In this document: positions 7,685 through 12,913 of the stretch, piece by piece
How positions within the stretch are numbered: position 1 is the stretch's first letter
Layout of the letters: every line of letters begins with the position of its first letter
Origin: Verrucomicrobia bacterium UBA3063
GTDB taxonomy: Bacteria > Verrucomicrobiota > Verrucomicrobiia > Methylacidiphilales > Verrucolacustridaceae
Length of the DNA stretch: 15,138 nucleotides
Assembly: GCA_002366885.1 (NCBI GenBank)
Contig: DFCD01000117.1
Span: 17,590-32,727, forward strand
Reading direction: 5' to 3'
Notes under the pieces: generated by a model
Told to the model about the DNA's origin: nothing
Databases searched by the model: none
The model's input: the letters and a program-made list of their open reading frames with translations, nothing else
Program-made: the position numbers and the translations under genes

Positions 7685-8116
7685 ATGAAACGCCACGCGG
7701 CATCTCTTGCGGAAGTCCGTTCCGTTTATGCGGAGCTTGCCGCTCGCCCTATCCAGAGAAACTGCCTCCGCCGGACGGAATGTTGCCAGTTTCAACGGAC
7801 GGGAAAAATTCCCCAATTGACCCGTGGGGAAGCCCTTCTCGCCGCACAGGCGTTTCGGGCCTCCGGCCGGAAATTCCCTTCCCTGCGGAAGGATGGAGCT
7901 TGCCCCATGCTTCAAAACGAAACGGGAAAGTGCCTGATCTATGAATCGCGGCCCTTTGGATGCCGGACCCATTTTTGTCAGGCGGCAGGCGGCCCCATCG
8001 GACGCCAGGAGGTCCTGCCCCTGATCCGCCGCCTGGAAAAGGTCGACGCCGAGCTGGGAGGAGACGGCCCCCACCCCTTGCCCCAGAGCATCACCCAGGC
8101 ACTCCGCGAACTTTGA
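7685..8116 (+). CDS. YkgJ-family cysteine-cluster protein
   Basis: The 143-residue product has the spacing typical of the YkgJ/zinc- or iron-chelating family (CxxCxxCC proteins). Cysteines are at 27, 33, 34, 73, 83, 93 and 98, with the recognisable phrases CPML, GKCLIYESRP and CRTHFC. These are predicted to bind a metal ion or Fe-S cluster; the biological role of the family is poorly known. The first cluster is CX5CC rather than the fuller CxxCxxCC, a slight degeneration. I chose ATG 7685 because upstream codons in the frame lie in the cyclophilin gene or in unlikely sequence. The last codons overlap the next gene in a TTGA junction (8113-8116), pointing to translational coupling with the flavoprotein. 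Confidence 0.8.
   Translation: MKRHAASLAEVRSVYAELAARPIQRNCLRRTECCQFQRTGKIPQLTRGEALLAAQAFRASGRKFPSLRKDGACPMLQNETGKCLIYESRPFGCRTHFCQAAGGPIGRQEVLPLIRRLEKVDAELGGDGPHPLPQSITQALREL
8113..8116 (+). promoter_or_regulatory. TTGA start/stop overlap coupling two genes
   Basis: TTG (8113-8115) opens the flavoprotein frame while TGA (8114-8116) closes the YkgJ-type gene. The TTG places the FAD-binding strand (RIVVAGGGAAG) five residues from the N-terminus, where this family normally has it. This decides the flavoprotein start; no strong Shine-Dalgarno sequence is seen, consistent with reinitiation by a terminating ribosome. Confidence 0.6.
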
Positions 8117-9333
8117 AGCCTTTCCGCATCGTGGTGGCGGGGGGTGGCGCCGCCGGGTTTTTTGGAGCCATCTCGGCGGCGGAAAAGAATCCCGGGATCC
8201 CTGTCGTTCTTCTGGAAAAAGGAGCCCACCTTTTGGCCAAAGTGCGCATCTCCGGAGGTGGCCGCTGCAATGTTACCCACGCCTGCCACGATCCCCGGGA
8301 GCTTTCCCGCCGATACCCCCGGGGAGGAAAAGCCCTCATCGGACCCCTCACCCGTTTCGGCCCGGAAGAAACCGTCGCCTGGTTTGCCTCCCGCGGGGTG
8401 AAGCTAAAGACCGAGACGGACGGGCGGATGTTTCCCGTGACCGACTCCTCCCAGTCCGTCATCGAATGCCTGACCCGGACCGCCCGGGAGGCCGGGATCA
8501 ACGTGATCACGCGATGCGGAATTCAATCTGTGGCCACTCGCCAGGAAGGGGGGTTTGTCCTGGAATTGACCGACGGATCCAACATGGAATGCCACCGCCT
8601 GCTCTGGGCCACGGGAGGATGTGGCCGTGGTCCGCACCCGCTCGCGCCCTTGGGACACCGGGTGACTGCGCCGGTTCCCTCACTTTTCACCTTCCATCTG
8701 GCCGAGGACTGGATCCGCTCCTTGGCGGGCCTTTCGGTCGAGGACGCCAAGATCACCGTGCCGGATCTTTCCCTTCAGGAAAGGGGACCGGTTCTCTTTA
8801 CCCATGAGGGACTGAGCGGTCCGGCGGTTTTACGGCTTTCGGCCTGGGGAGCTCGCCCCATGCATGGAAAAAACTACCGTTTCCCGCTGTCCCTGGACTG
8901 GATTCCCGGACAATCCATCGATAAGGGCCGCCAGGAAATTCAAAGCCGGAGACGAATTCATGGAGCCAAGACCCTGTACCGTTCGGGTTGGTCTCCCCTG
9001 CCTTCCCGCCTATGGGAACAGTTGTGCGGGCTTGCTGGTATCACCCCGGAGGAGCGTTGGTCGAAACTCCCGCGCGAGAAGGAAATACTGCTCCTTAGGG
9101 AACTTCATGACACCAAACTTGAGGTCGTGGGCAAAAGCATGAACAAGGAGGAGTTTGTGACCTGCGGGGGGATTCCGCTGGAGGAGGTGGACATGAAGAC
9201 CATGGAGAGCCGTAAGGTTCCCGGCCTGTATTTTGCCGGAGAGACGCTGGACATTGACGGGATAACCGGAGGCTTTAATTTCCAGGCCGCCTGGACCACA
9301 GCCTGGATCGCCGGCCAGTCCATCAAAGGATAA
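8113..9333 (+). CDS. HI0933/YhiN-family FAD-dependent oxidoreductase
   Basis: This is a flavoprotein of the HI0933 (YhiN/BaiN-like) family, whose substrates are mostly unknown. The 406-residue product opens with the dinucleotide-binding motif VVAGGGAAGFFGA (7-19). The family signature KVRISGGGRCNVTH lies at 43-56, followed by TDGRMFPVTDSSQSV, HEGLSGPAVL, and the C-terminal CGGIPLEEVD (351-360), FAGETLDIDG and GGFNFQAAWTTAW (from about 386). All major FAD-binding blocks are present and length is normal. The start is TTG 8113, overlapping the previous stop. A strong hairpin 45 bases after the stop closes the transcription unit that begins at ygfZ. No redox partner is encoded next to it, so the reaction cannot be inferred from context. 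Confidence 0.88.
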   Translation: MKPFRIVVAGGGAAGFFGAISAAEKNPGIPVVLLEKGAHLLAKVRISGGGRCNVTHACHDPRELSRRYPRGGKALIGPLTRFGPEETVAWFASRGVKLKTETDGRMFPVTDSSQSVIECLTRTAREAGINVITRCGIQSVATRQEGGFVLELTDGSNMECHRLLWATGGCGRGPHPLAPLGHRVTAPVPSLFTFHLAEDWIRSLAGLSVEDAKITVPDLSLQERGPVLFTHEGLSGPAVLRLSAWGARPMHGKNYRFPLSLDWIPGQSIDKGRQEIQSRRRIHGAKTLYRSGWSPLPSRLWEQLCGLAGITPEERWSKLPREKEILLLRELHDTKLEVVGKSMNKEEFVTCGGIPLEEVDMKTMESRKVPGLYFAGETLDIDGITGGFNFQAAWTTAWIAGQSIKG

Positions 9334-9378
9334 GGCTGAACCGGCTTGAGCAAAGTCCGGGGCAAATCCTGCCAATAA

Positions 9379-9412
9379 AAAACCCGGCCCCACAAACGCA
9401 GGGCCGGGTTTT
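9379..9412. terminator. Bidirectional rho-independent terminator
   Basis: AAAACCCGGCCC (9379-9390) is a perfect 12-base inverted match to GGGCCGGGTTTT (9401-9412), with a 10-base loop. A T-run ends the plus-strand transcript, and the mirrored A-run gives a T-run on the minus strand. It sits 45 bases after the flavoprotein stop and 15 bases beyond the minus-strand small-gene stop, so it serves both converging units. Confidence 0.92.
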
Positions 9413-9427
9413 CGTTCTCCGCAAACC

Positions 9428-9574
9428 TTACTTCTTGTCGGAGGTGCTTTCTTTGGAGTCCTTGCCTTCCTTTTCCTCGGAAGGACAACCCCCGCAGGAG
9501 TCACCCGCACGAGCGACGGTGGAAAGACCCAACACGCATCCCAACACAGCAAGGCCAAGTAGTTTATTGATCAT
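9428..9574 (-). CDS. Small secreted CxxC-containing protein, 48 residues, unrecognised
   Basis: I do not recognise this protein. The frame ATG 9574 to TAA 9428 encodes 48 residues. The first 23 are a textbook signal peptide: MINK, a hydrophobic core LLGLAVLGCVLGLSTV, and ARA before a likely SPI cleavage. The mature part would be only about 25 residues. It starts GDSCGGCPSEE and continues as a Lys/Glu/Ser/Asp-rich tail ending TSDKK. The CxxC pair could bind metal or form a disulfide. The Shine-Dalgarno sequence is weak. A perfect terminator lies just after the stop, and hisH ends 35 bases upstream on the same strand, so it may be the last gene of the HAD-hisH unit. Signal peptide, stop placement and terminator together argue it is real. 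Confidence 0.7.
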   Translation of the reverse strand: MINKLLGLAVLGCVLGLSTVARAGDSCGGCPSEEKEGKDSKESTSDKK

Positions 9575-9590
9575 TGCTAATCTTTAAGCC

Positions 9591-9610
9591 ACTTGCCGGG
9601 GGATGCAAGT
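9591..9610. repeat. Short inverted repeat between hisH and the small secreted gene
   Basis: ACTTGC (9591-9596) pairs perfectly with GCAAGT (9605-9610) around an 8-base C/G-rich loop, touching the hisH stop codon. No T-run follows on either strand, so it is not a standard terminator. It could be a processing or stability hairpin in the hisH-small gene message, or chance. Confidence 0.3.
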
Positions 9611-10224
9611 CAGACCAGACAGATCTTTTGCAAAACCTTCTGGAGAAGGGAGATCCCGCTATCCTGACTTTTCTCCGGGTGAAACTGGAAGGCGGCCAGC
9701 CTGCCTTTCGAGACCCCGCTGGGAAACCAGCCCCCGTATTCCGTCTCACAGGCCAGCCAGTCCACCGGAGCCTTTTCCGGCCGGTAGGAATGAACATGGT
9801 AAAAATATCGATCCCCGCCGGCGAATAATTCCGCAGTTCGGGGCGTCGGTTTCACCTCACACCAACCAATCAGGGGAACCTTTTGATTCGATGAGTCGAA
9901 TTTTCGGACTGTCCCGGGAATCACCCTCAATCCCTCGGCGCCCGGAGCCTCCTCACTCGCCTCCCAAAGGATTTGGAATCCCAGGCAGATGCCGAGATAG
10001 GGTTGACCTTCGCCGATCCAGTTTTTCAGGTGATCCCACAGCCCTCGTTCTTGCAGTCCCTGGATGGCGTCTCCAAAGGAGCCTTGGCCCGGCACCACCA
10101 GGCAGTCGGCACCGGCCAAGCCGGCCTTGGTTTCGGCACAGGCCACGTCCGCCCCGGCCCGGGCCAGGGCGCGTTCCACGCTGCGAAGGTTTCCCCGCCC
10201 GTAATCCAAAACTGCGACTTTCAT
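9610..10224 (-). CDS. hisH: Imidazole glycerol phosphate synthase glutaminase subunit HisH
   Basis: HisH hydrolyses glutamine and channels ammonia to HisF, which makes imidazole glycerol phosphate and AICAR in histidine biosynthesis. The 204-residue product has usual HisH length. The class I amidotransferase triad is present: C80 in LGICLGFQ, H182 and E184 in FQFHPEKS. N-terminal VLDYGRGNLRSVERAL and the oxyanion-strand region VVPGQGSFGDA (43-53) are typical of HisH and separate it from PdxT or GuaA-type amidotransferases. FYHVHSY (141-147) is also a HisH landmark. The usual HMGWN-like segment reads LIGWCEV. No hisF or hisA lies in the window, so its partner is encoded elsewhere. A HAD phosphatase gene ends 37 bases upstream on the same strand. 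Confidence 0.93.
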   Translation of the reverse strand: MKVAVLDYGRGNLRSVERALARAGADVACAETKAGLAGADCLVVPGQGSFGDAIQGLQERGLWDHLKNWIGEGQPYLGICLGFQILWEASEEAPGAEGLRVIPGTVRKFDSSNQKVPLIGWCEVKPTPRTAELFAGGDRYFYHVHSYRPEKAPVDWLACETEYGGWFPSGVSKGRLAAFQFHPEKSQDSGISLLQKVLQKICLV

Positions 10225-10261
10225 GGATTTATCTTAGCCATCAGCTTTCCCTGAGGAATTC

Positions 10262-10939
10262 CTATTCCAGGCGGAGCGAAGCCAGGCTCTCCAACAGGAC
10301 GAGACCACACTCCTTTAGGCGGTCAGGGCTGTTATGGCCACAGGGCACCAGCACGCAGTCCACGCCCATGGCTTTGGCCACCTCGGCATCATGGGTAGTG
10401 TCCCCGATCAGCAGCGTTTCCTCGGGGGAAACAGGAAGTTCCTCAAGCATTTTCAGCCCCTGTTCCACTTTGCCGGCCGCGAAGTGGTCCCGGTTTCCTG
10501 CCACGTTGCGAAAATGTTTTCTCACCCCGAAATACCCCAAAAACTCCTCCAGAGCGTGGTGCGAGTAGGCGGAAAGAACCGCCTGCGACCAGCCGCCCTC
10601 CGCGATTTTTTCCAGCAGTTCCCGCGCACCGGGCTGCAATCTGCATGCTTTCTTTCTTTTTTCATACTCCACGATGAACTCCGTGCCGGCTTCCTGGAAG
10701 GTTTCCCGGCTCCAGTCAAAGCCGACGGCCCGGTAATATTTTTCCACCGGAAAATCAAAGATCTCCTCATAACGCTCCGTAGAAATTTCCGGCAACCCCC
10801 TTCGCCGCAGTTGGCTGTTGATGATTTCACGGCACAACCAGGCATCATCCAGCAGGGTACCATTCCAGTCCCAGATCAGGTGACGGTACCGCTTCAGATC
10901 CATCCTCGCATTCTGCCAGAAGATATCCGCAAACCCCAT
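10262..10939 (-). CDS. HAD-superfamily hydrolase, phosphoglycolate phosphatase-like
   Basis: This is a predicted phosphatase of the haloacid dehalogenase superfamily with a helical C1-type cap. From ATG 10939 the 225-residue product has motif I DWNGTLLDD (nucleophile D24), motif II SAYSHH (S123), motif III lysine K157 (AGKVEQG) and motif IV GDTTHDAEVA (D180, D184). The second residue of the usual DxD in motif I is Asn (N26); DWNGT variants are known in some HAD subgroups. The substrate is unknown. I chose ATG 10939 because CAGGAAACAGG directly upstream gives a good ribosome binding site. ATG 10978 would extend the protein with an unrelated, Arg/Lys-rich leader, and ATG 10903 is also conceivable. 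The gene lies upstream of hisH and diverges from the transporter. Confidence 0.85.
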   Translation of the reverse strand: MGFADIFWQNARMDLKRYRHLIWDWNGTLLDDAWLCREIINSQLRRRGLPEISTERYEEIFDFPVEKYYRAVGFDWSRETFQEAGTEFIVEYEKRKKACRLQPGARELLEKIAEGGWSQAVLSAYSHHALEEFLGYFGVRKHFRNVAGNRDHFAAGKVEQGLKMLEELPVSPEETLLIGDTTHDAEVAKAMGVDCVLVPCGHNSPDRLKECGLVLLESLASLRLE

Positions 10940-10984
10940 CCTGTTTCCTGTTTTCCGCTTTGGGTGAAGCGTTAGCATGTTTTC
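10940..10984. promoter_or_regulatory. Divergent intergenic region between HAD gene and transporter
   Basis: This 45-base gap must hold leader sequence for two divergent genes. It contains a small inverted repeat, CGCTT (10956-10960) and AAGCG (10967-10971), separated by six bases. I see no convincing -35/-10 pair, so promoters may lie inside the flanking reading frames. Confidence 0.25.
10946..10949 (-). promoter_or_regulatory. Shine-Dalgarno site deciding the HAD start
   Basis: On the minus strand AGGA sits six bases before ATG 10939, within CAGGAAACAGG. It is the best ribosome binding site among the three candidate starts (10978, 10939, 10903). Confidence 0.55.
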
Positions 10985-12382
10985 ATGACGGTCACGCTGA
11001 CCCCCCGCGCCTACTACCCTTCGGGGTTCCGCGCTGCCCGCGGTCGGAACTGGGGCGCCCTCGGGGTTCTTTACGCCTCCTATTACATGGCTAGGTACAA
11101 CTTCCGCTTCGCCACTCCGGGAATGGTCGAGGATTTCGGCTTCAACGTGGCCGACATCACCCAGATTTTCGTGGTCTGGTCCCTCGCCTACGGCACGGGC
11201 CAGCTGATCAACGGCCTTTTGGCTGACCGGATCGGCGGAAAAACCTCCATGCTGGTGGGGGCGGCCGGAACCATTGTCTGCAACCTCATCTTCGGCTTCT
11301 CCTCTTTCGTCGGCACTCTCGCCACCTTCGGCCTGATCGCCATTCTTAACGGCTGGTTCCAGTCCTGCGGGGCGCCCGGCATGATCAAGATCAACGCCGC
11401 CTGGTTCGCCCGCCAGGAAAGAGGCACCTTTTCAGGCATCTTCGGCATCATGATCCAGCTCGGGCAGTACGCCATCAACACCCTCGCCCCCTTCCTTCTC
11501 GGGGGCTTTACCGTGGGACTCTGGTTCTTCGGCACCTGGGTGGTCGAGCCCGGCACCTGGCGGATTCTTTTTATCATCCCTCCCTTTGTCACGGCCGCCG
11601 CCGCCGTGCTCATGGCCCTGACCGTGAAGGAGGAACCGGGCGCCGCTGGCTTCCCCAACGTGATCCGGGATGAGCTCGACGACACCGCCGGCACCCGCGT
11701 CTCCTTGAAGGAAAGTTTCACCACCATCTTTACCCACCCGCTCGTCTGGTTTTATGCCGCAGCCTACGCCTGCACCGGGGCCGTCCGGCACAGCTCGGAC
11801 CAGCTCTCCGTCCTCTTTTTCACCCAACAGCTGGGCATCGATATGAAATCCAAACCTCTTTCGATCCTCATCATCCTGAACCTCATGACCACTTCCGCGA
11901 TTTTGGGATCGGTCCTGTCCGGCTGGGTTTCCGACAAGTTCTTCGCCGGCCATCGCTCTCCCGTCGCCCGCTTCCTTTATTTGCTGGAGGCCGGGGTGAT
12001 TACCATGGCGGCCCTGATGATGTTTTCCGGCCTGATCAAACCCGGTCTCCTCGGGGTTTCCTTGGCAGGAATCTTTCTTGTGCTCGTCTCCCTGACCGTG
12101 AACTCCACCCACTCCGTGGTCGGTGCCGCTGCCCCGATGGACATCGGTGGCAAAAAAATGGCCGGATTCGCGGCGGGGGTGATCGACTCCTTCCAGTATT
12201 ACGGCTCGGCCCTCTGCCTTTTCGTCAGCGGCCATCTTATCCAGAGTTTCGGATGGGGCGCCTGGTACCCCGTGATGATTTTGTTCGCCCTTGGCGGCGC
12301 GCTCGCCATGCACCATGTCCGCAAGGTCCAGCTCCATCACAAGAACTCCCCCCACGGGGATCCCAGAATCAAAAACAGCTGA
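10985..12382 (+). CDS. MFS transporter of the organophosphate:phosphate antiporter (GlpT/UhpT-like) type
   Basis: This 465-residue inner-membrane protein has about 12 hydrophobic segments and most resembles the OPA family, which exchanges sugar phosphates or glycerol-3-phosphate for phosphate. The first helix region reads LYASYYMARYNF, matching the GlpT/UhpT YY-x-x-R-x-N pattern. R37 corresponds to the phosphate-contacting Arg45 of GlpT, and R268 (TGAVRHSSDQ) falls where GlpT has Arg269. NGWFQSCGAPG and RQERGTFSGIFG (143-154) match the conserved NGWFQ and KERG-type segments, and LADRIGGK (79-86) is the MFS loop 2-3 motif. UhpC-like sensors share this fold, so a sensory role is possible, but no kinase is adjacent. 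Substrate cannot be named from sequence. It converges with lspA across 42 bases without a clear terminator. Confidence 0.85.
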   Translation: MTVTLTPRAYYPSGFRAARGRNWGALGVLYASYYMARYNFRFATPGMVEDFGFNVADITQIFVVWSLAYGTGQLINGLLADRIGGKTSMLVGAAGTIVCNLIFGFSSFVGTLATFGLIAILNGWFQSCGAPGMIKINAAWFARQERGTFSGIFGIMIQLGQYAINTLAPFLLGGFTVGLWFFGTWVVEPGTWRILFIIPPFVTAAAAVLMALTVKEEPGAAGFPNVIRDELDDTAGTRVSLKESFTTIFTHPLVWFYAAAYACTGAVRHSSDQLSVLFFTQQLGIDMKSKPLSILIILNLMTTSAILGSVLSGWVSDKFFAGHRSPVARFLYLLEAGVITMAALMMFSGLIKPGLLGVSLAGIFLVLVSLTVNSTHSVVGAAAPMDIGGKKMAGFAAGVIDSFQYYGSALCLFVSGHLIQSFGWGAWYPVMILFALGGALAMHHVRKVQLHHKNSPHGDPRIKNS

Positions 12383-12424
12383 TCCGGGCCGTCCATACCC
12401 CCGGGGACTTCCCCTCTCCCTTTT
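12383..12424. other. Convergent gap between transporter and lspA
   Basis: This 42-base stretch separates two converging genes. It holds a 5-bp G/C stem (CCGGG 12384-12388 with CCCGG 12400-12404) and a T-run at about 12421-12426, but the stem is short and about 16 bases from the T-run. I see no convincing terminator. Confidence 0.3.
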
Positions 12425-12913
12425 TTAATCAGGCCGCTTTTCCGGCGATTTTCCGCCTAGCCAATTCACCACCAGCCATCCCACCCCCACGCTGATGCAG
12501 GCATCGGCGATGTTGAACGCCGGCCAACTCCAACCCCGGACATGGAAATCAAAAAAATCCAGCACATACCCCAGCCGAACCCGGTCGATCAGATTTCCCA
12601 CCGCTCCGGCCCCCACCATCGCCGTGACCACCTGAACAAACCTCCTGCTCCAGTCCCATGACCGCGCCATCCAGCCCGCAAAAAACAGGATTCCCGCTGC
12701 GAGAAGCCCGGTGAGGAGATTATTCCCTTGGGCCATGCCGAAGGCCACCCCGGTGTTGTGCACCCGGGTCAGGGAAAAGAAGCCCGGGATCATGGTGACA
12801 CTCGCACCAACCTGGAGCGCCTGCTCGGCCCAAATTTTCGATGCCTGATCGGCAATCAGGATCCCCAGCGCCACCGGCCAGAAACACCCGCCGCCGTGCC
12901 GGCCTGACCTCAA
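12425..12913 (-). CDS. lspA: Lipoprotein signal peptidase (signal peptidase II)
   Basis: LspA is the membrane aspartyl protease that removes signal peptides from lipidated prolipoproteins. From TTG 12913 the product is 162 residues, matching the normal 160-165. Family blocks are all present: ADQASKIWAE (21-30), VHNTGVAFGM (51-60), GNLIDRVRLGYVLDFFDF (106-123) and AFNIADACISVG (132-143). The catalytic aspartates are D119 and D137, 18 residues apart as in E. coli (D123, D141). Four hydrophobic segments are visible. I prefer TTG 12913 because it forms a TTGA overlap with the ileS stop, follows a purine-rich GGGAAAGAGGG stretch, and gives the standard length. ATG 12952 would add 13 polar residues encoded inside ileS. 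The ileS-lspA order is common in bacteria and implies cotranscription. Confidence 0.92.
   Translation of the reverse strand: MRSGRHGGGCFWPVALGILIADQASKIWAEQALQVGASVTMIPGFFSLTRVHNTGVAFGMAQGNNLLTGLLAAGILFFAGWMARSWDWSRRFVQVVTAMVGAGAVGNLIDRVRLGYVLDFFDFHVRGWSWPAFNIADACISVGVGWLVVNWLGGKSPEKRPD
12910..12913 (-). promoter_or_regulatory. TTGA overlap of ileS stop and lspA start
   Basis: On the minus strand TTG (12913-12911) can open lspA while TGA (12912-12910) closes ileS. AGAGGG lies just upstream (12915-12920), with GGGA a little further. It is the same junction type as at 8113-8116 and suggests translational coupling. Confidence 0.55.

Noticed and set aside
10254..10263. Palindrome AGGAATTCCT at the HAD stop as an operator
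   Set aside because: A single 10-base palindrome without a second copy or promoter context; likely chance.
11432..12355. Minus-strand 307-codon open frame in the transporter region
   Set aside because: Highly Gly/Asp/His-rich with no hydrophobic core; a mirror frame of the transporter's membrane segments.
12384..12426. Rho-independent terminator between the transporter and lspA
   Set aside because: The stem is only about 5 bp and the T-run is about 16 bases away, unlike the perfect hairpin at 9379-9412.
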